Below, piece by piece: positions 1 to 7,653 of a DNA stretch of 64,000 nt. Both the position numbers and the translations under genes were made by a program. The stretch covers positions 2,542,001 to 2,606,000 of the forward strand of contig NZ_CP014342.1 of assembly GCF_001618685.1 (NCBI RefSeq), given 5' to 3'. This stretch comes from Geobacillus subterraneus. Lineage in GTDB: Bacteria > Bacillota > Bacilli > Bacillales > Anoxybacillaceae. Under the pieces are notes generated by a model that was not told the DNA's origin, ran no database searches, and saw only the letters and a list, made by a program, of their open reading frames with translations. Position 1 is the stretch's first letter. The number at the start of each line of letters is the position of its first letter.

Positions 1-348
1 ATCAACAACATAGAGCGTATTCCCGTTTGGGTTATGGTTACGGATATATCCATTATCCGTGATCTCTTCCCATGTATGATCCGGATGGCTGGGATCAAAG
101 TCAACAATAAGTCCCGTCATCGACCCCGCAATTTCACCATTCACCTCAACACATAAGGCTCCCTCTGGAAACAGTGTAACATGATTTTTCAGCTGTTCCG
201 TATTCCACCATAATTCAGACGGGAATGGCGGAGGAAAACTTTCCTGTTGAATGCGGATTAAGCCAGGGAAGTCCTTTTCTTCATAATTTCGGATTACCGC
301 TGGGACAGGACGATCTTGGTCAAAGACGTAAAACTCCTTTCGATACAT
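1..348 (-). CDS. GNAT-family N-acetyltransferase, C-terminus beyond window edge
   Basis: The first 116 residues are visible, starting MYRKEFYVFDQDRPV; the rest lies outside the window. The segment VIRNYEEKDFPGLIRIQQESF followed by a strand ending in GSMTGLIVDF is the usual start of a GNAT fold (beta1-alpha1 and beta4), so acetyl transfer from acetyl-CoA to an unknown amine is the likely activity; the acetyl-CoA loop is not in view. It lies 34 bp downstream of the nitrilase-family gene on the same strand and is probably cotranscribed. In B. subtilis YhcX the two domains are fused in one protein, which supports a joint role. The start has a GAGGGTGAAGA-type ribosome site just upstream. Confidence 0.75.
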   Translation of the reverse strand, partial: MYRKEFYVFDQDRPVPAVIRNYEEKDFPGLIRIQQESFPPPFPSELWWNTEQLKNHVTLFPEGALCVEVNGEIAGSMTGLIVDFDPSHPDHTWEEITDNGYIRNHNPNGNTLYVVD

Positions 349-382
349 TCTTCACCCTCCTCATAGAGCAGCTAGTCACATC

Positions 383-1240
383 TTATTTCCAGTCCGGATA
401 AAGATCCGTGCGCCGATCACGCCACGTAGTGACGGAACCACTTTCGCGAACCTGATATAACAGCTCTAAATCGAGATCAGCGGTTACAATCATATCATGG
501 TTGATTTCCCCTTCTACCAAGATGCCGCGTGGAGGAAACGGGATGTCGTTCGGTGTAATCACCGCCGCTTGCCCAAAATTTGCCCGCATAAAATCAACCG
601 TAGGAAGGGAACCTACCGTACCAGTGGTGACGACATAGACTTGATTTTCGATTGCTCTCGCATGACTGGTGTAACGGACACGATGAAATCCGTGACGATC
701 ATCGGTGCAAGAAGGACAGAAAATGACATCAGCACCCTTGGCCTTTGCCATTCGAACAATTTCTGGAAATTCGATGTCATAGCAAGTCAACATCGCAATG
801 GTTCCTTTGTCGGTCTCGAACACCTGCAGGCTTTCTCCAGGAGACATGTTCCATTCTTTTACTTCCGTCGGAGTGATATGAAGCTTTGGCTGTTCGGCGA
901 CTCTTCCGTCTGGATAGAATAAATGAGCCACGTTGTATAATCGTCCGCCTTTACGGATGACATGGGTTCCTCCAATAATATGCATCTTTGTTTGTTTAGC
1001 CAAATTAATAAATAAAGACCGATATTGTTCTGTAAAATCAGGAAGATCTTGAATGGTCAAAGGCTGCCCTTGCTGGTTGCCAATAGACATTAGCTGGGTG
1101 GTAAAAAATTCTGGAAACAAGACAAAATCCGCTCCAAACTCTTCCGCTGTTTTAATATAATGTTCTACTTGTTTGGCAAATTCCTCAAACGATTGGATGG
1201 TATGGAGATGATATTGAACCGCTGAAACCCTCAGTTTCAT
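383..1240 (-). CDS. nitrilase-superfamily carbon-nitrogen hydrolase
   Basis: A 285-residue amidohydrolase that should hydrolyse a C-N amide or nitrile bond of an unknown small substrate in the cytoplasm. The catalytic triad of the family is visible: Glu44 in LFPEFF, Lys119 in EQPKLHITP and Cys153 in MLTCYDIEFPE. Length fits a single-domain CN hydrolase. The start is supported by AGAGGGGGATACT before the ATG. The next gene downstream encodes a GNAT acetyltransferase; together they correspond to the two halves of YhcX-type fusion proteins. A 7-bp inverted repeat and an AGTATACT palindrome lie in its leader, the latter shared with the HxlR regulator upstream. The substrate cannot be read from the sequence. 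Confidence 0.85.
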   Translation of the reverse strand: MKLRVSAVQYHLHTIQSFEEFAKQVEHYIKTAEEFGADFVLFPEFFTTQLMSIGNQQGQPLTIQDLPDFTEQYRSLFINLAKQTKMHIIGGTHVIRKGGRLYNVAHLFYPDGRVAEQPKLHITPTEVKEWNMSPGESLQVFETDKGTIAMLTCYDIEFPEIVRMAKAKGADVIFCPSCTDDRHGFHRVRYTSHARAIENQVYVVTTGTVGSLPTVDFMRANFGQAAVITPNDIPFPPRGILVEGEINHDMIVTADLDLELLYQVRESGSVTTWRDRRTDLYPDWK

Positions 1241-1363
1241 AGTATCCCCCTCTCTTGTTATCCATCTAGTAACGTTTCGCCTCAGTCATGTGGCGTTACT
1301 GATATTATTAGACACATCATTCAATTTAACAAGTACACACTTTCTTGTTACATAGTGTGAAAA

Positions 1364-1371
1364 AGTATACT
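1364..1371. promoter_or_regulatory. AGTATACT palindrome, candidate HxlR operator
   Basis: The perfect 8-bp palindrome AGTATACT occurs here, upstream of the nitrilase gene, and again at 2172-2179 in the HxlR promoter. HxlR/YodB-type regulators bind short A/T-rich palindromes of this type. The assignment is inference from the shared motif. Confidence 0.35.
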
Positions 1372-1624
1372 AAAAGAGGATAAACGAAAAAGGAGAATAA
1401 AAAAAGAAGTCTGCAGAAACGATGAGGGATCTAATGATGGAGATAATGTTTTGTGAGCTGCAACCACTCTTAACCTACTGCCGCTTCTATGGGAATCCCC
1501 CGCACATTAGAAGCAGGAGTCTTCTCTCCTTAACTTATGTAAATGAATCCCCTACTGACGAAATTTCAGGAGAGTTTCTGTCAGACCGGTCTCACATCCA
1601 AACAGTCATCAACGTACATACAGA

Positions 1625-1675
1625 AAAACCAACGGACAGCGGATCTTTCATAAAAGATTGTTGTCCGTTGGTTTT
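1625..1675 (-). terminator. Rho-independent terminator of the HxlR gene
   Basis: Fourteen-base arms AAAACCAACGGACA and TGTCCGTTGGTTTT pair perfectly across a 23-base loop. Read on the minus strand the stem ends in a run of T, so it fits termination about 100 bp after the HxlR stop codon. Confidence 0.75.
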
Positions 1676-1774
1676 AACTTGCATCTTAATGAGCGTATAT
1701 TTTCTATAAAATTTTTCCTGCCAGTAATAAGGCAAGCAGGGAGTTTGCGAAGCTTTAACGGAGGAAGAGCTTTT

Positions 1775-2140
1775 CTATTTGGCGGCCTCATTGATTTTTA
1801 CTTGACCTTTTACGACCGTCTCCATATAGTTTTTGCCCCATTCATACATGGCATCAAGAATTGGCATCAGGCTTTTTCCATGCTCGGTCAGTGAATATTC
1901 CACTTTTGGCGGAACAACAGGATAGACTTCGCGATGAACAATTTGATCTTGCTCCAGCTCTCGCAACTGGTTAACCAGCATTCTTTGGGTGATCCCCGGC
2001 ATGAGAGCTTTTAGTTCGCTAAACCGCTTCTTTCCCCCTTTTCCTAGATGCCATAAAATAAGCATTTTCCATTTACCGCCAATAACAGCGAGTGTTAATT
2101 CTTTTTCACAGTTATACGTCTTGCCACAAACGTGTCCCAT
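1775..2140 (-). CDS. HxlR-family winged-helix transcriptional regulator
   Basis: A 121-residue DNA-binding regulator of the HxlR (MarR-like) family. Hallmarks are the N-terminal Cys in [12 protein letters not shown], followed by [16 protein letters not shown], the recognition helix region [16 protein letters not shown], and the wing [16 protein letters not shown]. The ATG chosen here is preceded by GGGGGGTG at proper distance; an ATG five codons upstream would place that ribosome site inside the gene. In this family an N-terminal cysteine often senses electrophiles or oxidants (YodB, HypR); whether that holds here is inference. Its own promoter contains AGTATACT, which recurs upstream of the neighbouring nitrilase gene, so it may control itself and that operon. 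Confidence 0.85.
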   Translation of the reverse strand: MGHVCGKTYNCEKELTLAVIGGKWKMLILWHLGKGGKKRFSELKALMPGITQRMLVNQLRELEQDQIVHREVYPVVPPKVEYSLTEHGKSLMPILDAMYEWGKNYMETVVKGQVKINEAAK

Positions 2141-2171
2141 CGTTTCACCCCCCATGCTGATTATAACCTAT

Positions 2172-2215
2172 AGTATACTCTCTGTCACTTTATGATAATA
2201 AAGCGAGTCAGTCAA
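2172..2215 (-). promoter_or_regulatory. promoter and operator of the HxlR gene
   Basis: On the minus strand a TTGACT -35 box and a TAAAGT -10 box are separated by 17 bases (2210-2215 and 2187-2192). The palindrome AGTATACT at 2172-2179 sits just past the expected start of transcription, the usual position for a repressor site. Confidence 0.55.
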
Positions 2216-2308
2216 GACTTTGTGGAGAACATTTTTTCGGTTCACTACGGGCGTTGTCAATCACTAGTTAGCGAACCATTTTCAGGAATTAATATCGTAA
2301 GCGCTTTC

Positions 2309-3780
2309 GGACTCTCATCCCTCATCTTGAGGCGATGATACGATATTCCATTTTTTTACACCCAACCACCATCCCGGAGCGCCGACAACGCTTGATGGAT
2401 CGGCGTCCCGGATGACCGCTGCAGACACGGTAGATTCTGACGCACCACATCTGCCCATAACCGTCCGGCCTTCCGTTTGGCCTGTTCGATCCGCTTGGAC
2501 TTTGTTGAGGCCGAGACGGCCGACTGGGGCTCTTGCTCCTCCCACCGTCCCTTTCTCCACCCGATCCCGTCGATTCGGGCCGCCATCGCCCTCAGAAACG
2601 CCCGAAGCCCTTGGTCTTTCCAGCTGCGGCGGGATTTCACCCGATGCGCAAACCGGCTCATCACGCTCTCGGCGTGGCCCATCGGACGCATGCCGGTCGT
2701 CTCCACCCCTTGCTCCGACAGCCACTCCCGGTAGTCCCGGATGCATCCCGGCATCGACTCGATCCGGCGAATCAAGGCGGCCAGCTGTTGTTCTTTGCCT
2801 TCGTCCCCCAACGTGCCGACCGCGCTGTTCAGCTCGACCAAAAGTCCTTCTTCGTCTTGTTTCGCCAGCTTCCTCCGCACCTCCCGCCAACGCGGATGGC
2901 CGGAGAGGCATTGGCGCAGCTCCCGCGCCACATGAAATCGATCCAACTGAAAGCAGGCTCGCTTTCCAAAATACTCCCAGCAGGCCGTGATCCATGGCGC
3001 CGCGTCGCCGTTGATGATCAACAGGTCCCGGCACGGGTCATAGGCATATTCCTTCATCAGCCACTCTTCAAACCGTTCCCACACGTCTCCCTCCCCTTCA
3101 TGGAGGCAGCAGCGCCGGTTCACGAGCTCGAGCTGCGAACCGTTTCGTTTCCATCCCTCGTGAATCGCCAGGATTTTCTCTTCTTTCGCTCGTTTCCCTT
3201 TCCCCTGGCGGGAAACAGAGTCCATCCGCCTCGACAAACAGCACTCGGCCGTGCCGTTGAGAAACAGGGCGATGCAGCGAGACAGGGGCCTCGAGCACCA
3301 ACTGGCGAATCGCCTCATGGCTGAGGACCGCATACCCCACGATCGACTCGAGTGTGCGAGCTGCTTTGCGGTAGGAAGAGCACTCCACGGCCAACTCGAC
3401 CGCCGTTTCCTCGAGGCACGGACTGATCGACTGCGCTCCATCAAAGCCCAGTTCGGCATCCAGCAAGAAGGTATAGGCCCCCGCCTGCCGATCATAGTAG
3501 TAGTTCCGTCGAAACGTCACTTCTCCAAACAGCGTTTGGATCGTGGTCGGCCGTTTATCTTTCAGCTGATACCGCCGCTTGTCCCGCGCTTCCGCCAGTT
3601 GTTGATCAATCTCCTCCAAAAGGGCCGCCAACAAGACAGCGAACACCTTTTGAAGAGTTCTTACTAATTGCTCCTCCAGCTCTTTTAATAAAAGCCATTC
3701 TGTGGTAAGATGTTTCATGGACTCTCTCCCTCCTGTTTTCGGTTGGTTTGCCAATCACCATCATAGCAGGGAGAGAGTCC
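2309..3780 (-). mobile_element. ISLre2-family insertion sequence (defective)
   Basis: The element contains a UPF0236/ISLre2-type transposase gene and is bounded by imperfect inverted ends, GGACTCTCATCCCT on the left and GGACTCTCTCCCT on the right (read inward). The true tips may lie a few to about 15 bases further out, since TCGT occurs just outside both ends, so boundaries are approximate. No clear target duplication was found. The transposase is frameshifted, so the copy is not autonomous. Confidence 0.75.
2356..3718 (-). pseudogene. frameshifted ISLre2/UPF0236 transposase
   Basis: Two frames together make one ISLre2-type transposase. The upstream part starts MKHLTTEWLLLKELEEQ after a GGAGGGAGAGAG ribosome site and runs to LFVEADGL; the downstream part resumes at VSRQGKGKRAKEEK and continues through LIINGDAAPW and CFQLDRFHVARELRQ to the stop. 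Family members usually read VDGLYVSRQ at this place. The observed frame change near 3220 is explained by loss of two bases (or gain of one), giving DGLCFPPG instead. The rest of the reading frame is intact, so the inactivation is probably recent. The 3' end reaches nearly to the left inverted end of the element. Confidence 0.85.
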
Positions 3781-3824
3781 TTTTTTCACGACATTTGCTT
3801 TTTCTACCGCGCTTCGCTTGGTGG

Positions 3825-3868
3825 CCCCGACGAGCGTCGCGAACAAAAGTTCGCAACCCTCGTCGGGG
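3825..3868. repeat. strong hairpin just outside the ISLre2 element
   Basis: Arms CCCCGACGAG and CTCGTCGGGG pair perfectly, with a second inner stem GCGAAC/GTTCGC around an AAAA loop. No T-run follows on either side, so it is not a typical terminator. It lies 45 bp outside the right end of the IS. Confidence 0.6.
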
Positions 3869-4169
3869 ATCATTTCGGAATGTCACCCACAAATATTTTA
3901 CTCACACTAATAAAGCACATACCCACAAATAAATGTTATACATATTTATTCTCACACATAGCAGACCCCATTCATTCCTTCTGGATGGTAAAGGCCTTTT
4001 CATGATTCATCCCGTTCATTGTATCTACAATACCTTTTATATCATTAAGTATATTTTTTTGCACTATATTATATTTTTATCACTACATGATAATAAAGTG
4101 CGTACTTCTCAATAAATTTTATACGCATTATACTAGCATCTGTGAACCAAATCATGAGCACTGAGCGGC
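3869..4169. other. AT-rich intergenic stretch without recognised genes
   Basis: About 300 bases of AT-rich DNA between the hairpin next to the IS and an alcohol dehydrogenase fragment. Short open frames run across it but have no recognisable similarity. I see no RNA gene. Confidence 0.5.
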
Positions 4170-4295
4170 ATGAATCGTTTTGCTATTCCACGCGATATTT
4201 ATCTCGGAGAGAATGCTCTCGCTGCTTTAAAAACGCTGGAAGGAACAAAAGCTGCCCTCATCATTGGCGGCGCCGTCAAGAAAAACAGTTTTTAG
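4170..4295 (+). pseudogene. 5' fragment of an iron-containing alcohol dehydrogenase
   Basis: Forty-one codons from an ATG give MNRFAIPRDIYLGENALAAL and end in AALIIGGAVKKNSF before a stop. This is the typical N-terminus of group III (iron-containing) alcohol dehydrogenases, with the IPRDIYLGENAL strand and the start of the GGG-type nucleotide-binding loop, written here GGAVKK. The remaining roughly 340 residues of the family are missing, so this is a remnant. It sits about 150 bp before the disrupted zwf gene; the DNA between is not recognisable coding sequence. Confidence 0.65.
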
Positions 4296-4447
4296 TGGAC
4301 GATTTGGTTGAGCTTTCATGAACGAAAAAATACAAGAACAAGACTTTCTCCCTGAAATGTGCATTATTCATAAAAATACCAATTCGCGCAATGTAGTAAA
4401 CGTATCTGCTTTTGAAAAATGATTCGAAAAGACAGGGGGGAATCACA

Positions 4448-6127
4448 TTGGATTCGATGACCTTTGTCTTGTTTGGGGCTACAGGTGATTTAGCGAAACG
4501 AAAAATTTTCCCTGCATTATATAATTTATTTCTCGATCAAAAAATGCCTCAGCCATTTTCCATTATTGGCGTAAGTGTTTATTGCAAAATAAAAATGCAG
4601 AGATCTGCAGAGAATTTGGCTTAGGCCAACTTTACATGGAGAGGGGGGCGTGATAGCCTTTTTAGGCATAGCCAGCCCTTGATATTGCTGGCTTCCTGGC
4701 TTTTTCATCACGCCCCCAGAGGCTCCATGTCAAGTTGTAATTCTCTGCACTTTTCGTTGCGAAACTCTGTATTTTTTCTTTGCAGAAAACACGTAAGCAA
4801 AAGAGAATTATCCGATGATGAATTTCAAATATATGTGGAAAATTCGATCAAAACCTTTTCCAGACGTTTGACAAATGACCGTTCCAAAATGAAAGAGTTT
4901 CTCCGTGCGTTTCGTTATACCTCTTTAGATGTAACGAATGCACAAGGGTATAAAAAGTTGCTTGAAATGGTTCAACAACGTGAAAAAGAATTGAATATTC
5001 CTGAAAACCGTATGTTTTATTTATCGGTTGCGCCGGAATTTTTTGATGTGATCGCGTCGAACATCAAAGAAAGTGGATTAGGATCCGCCAAGGGATGGAA
5101 ACGTCTGATTATCGAAAAACCGTTTGGGCGCGATATAAAATCGGCCCAAAATTTAAACGAAAAGTTAAGCCAAGCTTTCGCAGAAGACGAAATTTATCGG
5201 GTAGATCATTACCTTGGAAAGCCGATGGTCCAAAACCTTGAAGTTTTAAAATTTGCCAACCCTGTGTTTCAGGCAATATGGAACAATCAATATATAGCCA
5301 ATGTGCAAATTACGGCAAGTGAGACGGTTGGAGTAGAACAAAGAGCAAGCTATTATGATCAGGCAGGAGCCATTCGCGACATGTTTCAAAACCATATGCT
5401 GCAATTGTTGATGATGACAGCCATGCACCTGCCAAAACAGATTAGCGCAAAAGACATCCGTAATGAGAAAAGAAAAATCATGGAATCTCTTCGGCCAATA
5501 CAGAAAGAAGAAGTAGGCTTGCACGTCGTTCGCGGCCAATACGGTCCTGGAGAAATCAATGGCAAACCAGTTGTTGGATATAAAGAAGAACCTGGAATCG
5601 ATGCTTCTTCAACAACAGAGACATTTGTTGCTGCTCGTTTGTGGATTGATGATGAAAATTGGAGCGGAGTGCCATTCTATATCCGTACAGGTAAAAGAAT
5701 GAAGGAAAAGTCCACACGCATTGTGATTGAATTCAAAAATCCGCTAAAGGAATGGTATTTACCGAAAAATGAGGAAACAGCTCCTAATCTTTTGGTGATT
5801 CAAATCAATCCGAACGAAGGCGTTTCGCTGCAATTCAATAGTAAAAATGTATTCCTCAATGGAAAGATGGAACCTGTCCGTATGCACTTTGCGACTAATC
5901 AGAAAGAGACGCCCGAAGCCTATGAACTCTTAATTTTTGACGCTTTGCATGGCGATTCGACTTTCTTTGCCCATTGGAAGGAAGTTGAACTATCTTGGAA
6001 ATGGGTGCAGCCTGTTTTAGAGGCGTTTGCGGAAAATCTCCTTCCTCTTCACTCATATCGTTCAGGCTCGATGGGACCAGATGCTTCTTATCAATTATTG
6101 AAAGAAGACGGATTTTATTGGCGATAG
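4448..6127 (+). pseudogene. zwf: glucose-6-phosphate dehydrogenase, interrupted by a MITE
   Basis: The gene starts at a TTG preceded by AGGGGGG and reads LDSMTFVLFGATGDLAKRK, the Zwf nucleotide-binding motif, up to FSIIGVS. A 218-bp insertion plus a 4-bp duplication then interrupts it, and the frame resumes at SKRELSDDEF and runs to the stop, with the active-site segment VDHYLGKPMVQN and IIEKPFGRD present. Removing the 222 bp restores an uninterrupted product of about 485 residues, the family length. The inserted DNA contains an in-frame TAG, so the normal protein cannot be made. A second open frame starts inside the insert but lacks the dinucleotide-binding domain. Together with the following gnd gene it would have formed the oxidative pentose phosphate pair. 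Confidence 0.9.
4571..4796. mobile_element. 218-bp palindromic MITE with GTAA target duplication in zwf
   Basis: The element spans 4575-4792 and is flanked by GTAA on both sides (4571-4574 and 4793-4796). Its termini are inverted, GTGTTTATTGCAAA at the left and GTGTTTTCTGCAAA read inward from the right, and most of the length is one imperfect palindrome: arms around ACATGGAG and GGGGGCGTGAT pair with the other half, closing at GCCAGC/GCTGGC. It has no coding capacity, so it must have been moved by a transposase in trans. Family is unassigned. Confidence 0.85.
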
Positions 6128-6234
6128 GTAAGCACTTCATAATTCTAGATGAAGTTGTCAATATATGAAATAGGAATATATTATTTTACCAGCAAGTCTT
6201 CTTTGGATCAAGATATTTTTAGGAGGTAGTCAGC

Positions 6235-7137
6235 ATGAGAGTCGGTTTAATCGGTTTAGGAAAAATGGGGTTAAACTTAGGTAAAAATCTCATTGACCAT
6301 AAGCACGAAGTAGTGGCATTCGATATAAACGCAAATGCGGTTGAAGAAATAAAAAAATACGGGGCCAAAGGCGCATCCAGTTTAAAGGAACTCGTTCGAT
6401 CATTAGAAACCCCTAGAATTCTTTGGCTGATGGTTCCACACACCGTTGTTGATTCGGTGATTAATGAAATTACACCATTTTTAAGCAAAGGCGACATTGT
6501 AATTGATGGGGGCAATTCTAACTATAAAGAATCGATTCGGCGTTATAACGAGCTAAAGGAGATGGGAATTCACTTTATGGATGCTGGAACCTCTGGCGGG
6601 GTGGAAGGCGCTCGCAACGGAGCGTGTTACATGGTTGGAGGGGATTCTGAAGCTTGGAACATTGTCGAGCCTCTTTTCCGAGATACCGCTGTAGAAAATG
6701 GGTATTTATATACAGGAAAAGCAGGTAGCGGACATTTCTTAAAAATGGTCCACAATGGGATTGAATATGGAATGATGGCTGCCATTGGCGAAGGATTCGA
6801 AATATTAGAGAAAAGCGAATTCAATTATGACTATGAAAAAGTAGCAAGAGTGTGGAATAATGGTTCGGTTATTCGTTCATGGCTCATGGAATTAACCGAA
6901 CGCGCATTTTCAAAAGATGCAAAATTAGAGGAAATCAAAGGAATTATGCATTCTTCCGGCGAAGGGAAATGGACGGTCGAAACAGCTTTAGATCTGCAAA
7001 CTGCCACTCCTGTCATCGCCATGGCCTTATTGATGCGGTATCGTTCATTAGAAAACGATACATTTACAGGCAAAGTGGTAGCCGCCCTCCGCAACGAATT
7101 TGGCGGACATGCTGTAGAAAAAAATGAGAAGAAATAA
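6235..7137 (+). CDS. 6-phosphogluconate dehydrogenase, decarboxylating, short YqeC type
   Basis: A 300-residue enzyme that oxidises and decarboxylates 6-phosphogluconate to ribulose 5-phosphate. The N-terminal Rossmann motif GLIGLGKMGLNL, the DAGTSGGVEGA substrate loop and KMVHNGIEYGMM are 6PGDH hallmarks; the length matches the short YqeC-like class rather than the 470-residue GndA/GntZ class. Asp30 at the end of the second strand (VVAFDIN) is typical of NAD rather than NADP use, which is inference. AGGAGG lies at good distance before the ATG. It follows zwf by about 100 bp and was probably expressed with it, so the MITE in zwf may also reduce its transcription. Confidence 0.87.
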   Translation: MRVGLIGLGKMGLNLGKNLIDHKHEVVAFDINANAVEEIKKYGAKGASSLKELVRSLETPRILWLMVPHTVVDSVINEITPFLSKGDIVIDGGNSNYKESIRRYNELKEMGIHFMDAGTSGGVEGARNGACYMVGGDSEAWNIVEPLFRDTAVENGYLYTGKAGSGHFLKMVHNGIEYGMMAAIGEGFEILEKSEFNYDYEKVARVWNNGSVIRSWLMELTERAFSKDAKLEEIKGIMHSSGEGKWTVETALDLQTATPVIAMALLMRYRSLENDTFTGKVVAALRNEFGGHAVEKNEKK

Positions 7138-7452
7138 ACCGTTTTGGCAAACCGGGGTTTGAAGATGAAAAAGCAGCTCTCATGAAACGGTTATCTAAAT
7201 AACGTTTTCTTGCCTGTTAGCGATCAGCTATCTTAAAATGCGGCTCTACATCCAAACTACCTGTTTTCCTGAACTCTACAGGAGACAGGTAGTTTCATTT
7301 TTCCTGAATTTGATGATAATCTTTTTTCGCATGCAGACCGTTTTCAGCTACGATCAGAAACTTCCAAACTATCGGTTCATGGTAAACGAACTTCCCATAA
7401 AAAAAGCCGACTCCAAACGATCACATGCAAGGTGACCGCTTGTGTCAGCTTT
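7138..7452. other. region downstream of gnd with hairpins, no gene
   Basis: It holds an AACCGTTT/AAACGGTT repeat right after the gnd stop, the likely gnd terminator at 7254-7295, and a hairpin with T-runs around 7400-7452 adjacent to the malR fossil. A short readable tail KPGFEDEKAALMKRLSK after the gnd stop may be decayed coding sequence, but I cannot assign it. Confidence 0.45.
7254..7295 (+). terminator. terminator after gnd
   Basis: Perfect 11-base arms AAACTACCTGT and ACAGGTAGTTT, followed by CATTTTTCC. Confidence 0.6.
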
Positions 7453-7608
7453 TTATTTCCGATAATAATCACATGAAAACCGTTTGACGATTCGGTGTGG
7501 AATAATGATTCGTTTTACCGGTTCGTTCGGGTTGGCGATTTTTTCGATTAAACTTTTCGTCGCTTCATAGCCGAGCTGGAAAATTCTTAACATAATGTCA
7601 ACAATACA
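7453..7608 (-). pseudogene. C-terminal fossil of a second malR (LacI family)
   Basis: On the minus strand the frame reads IFQLGYEATKSLIEKIAN and PNEPVKRIIIPHRIVKRFS, then a stop. Over these 40 or so residues it is almost identical to the C-terminus of the intact MalR in this window, and the DNA is also very similar, with a VDI triplet still recognisable just upstream. Everything before that is gone. It lies downstream of the GH31 gene exactly where malR follows the amylase gene in the second cluster, so cluster A once had its own regulator or recombined with the other copy. Confidence 0.85.
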
Positions 7609-7653
7609 GGAGAAATTGATGACATTTGGAATTTCATATTTATCGAAAGTTCC

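Larger units (their letters stand above)
1241..1774. other. intergenic leader and promoter region of the nitrilase gene
   Basis: No convincing gene is seen; two short open frames here have no recognisable similarity and poor start signals. The stretch holds an inverted repeat AGTAACG/CGTTACT (1268-1274 and 1294-1300) in the nitrilase leader, an inverted repeat CACACT/AGTGTG with a 12-base spacer (about 1338-1361), the palindrome AGTATACT at 1364-1371, and the terminator of the HxlR gene at its right end. Confidence 0.55.

Noticed and set aside
2412-3324. Plus-strand open frames opposite the ISLre2 transposase
   Set aside because: They are antisense shadows rich in Pro, Arg and Ser without any family resemblance; the minus-strand transposase accounts for the region.
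4679-6127. Open frame starting inside the MITE, as an alternative functional G6PDH
   Set aside because: Its first 38 residues come from MITE DNA and it lacks the GATGDLAKR nucleotide-binding domain, so it cannot be a working enzyme.
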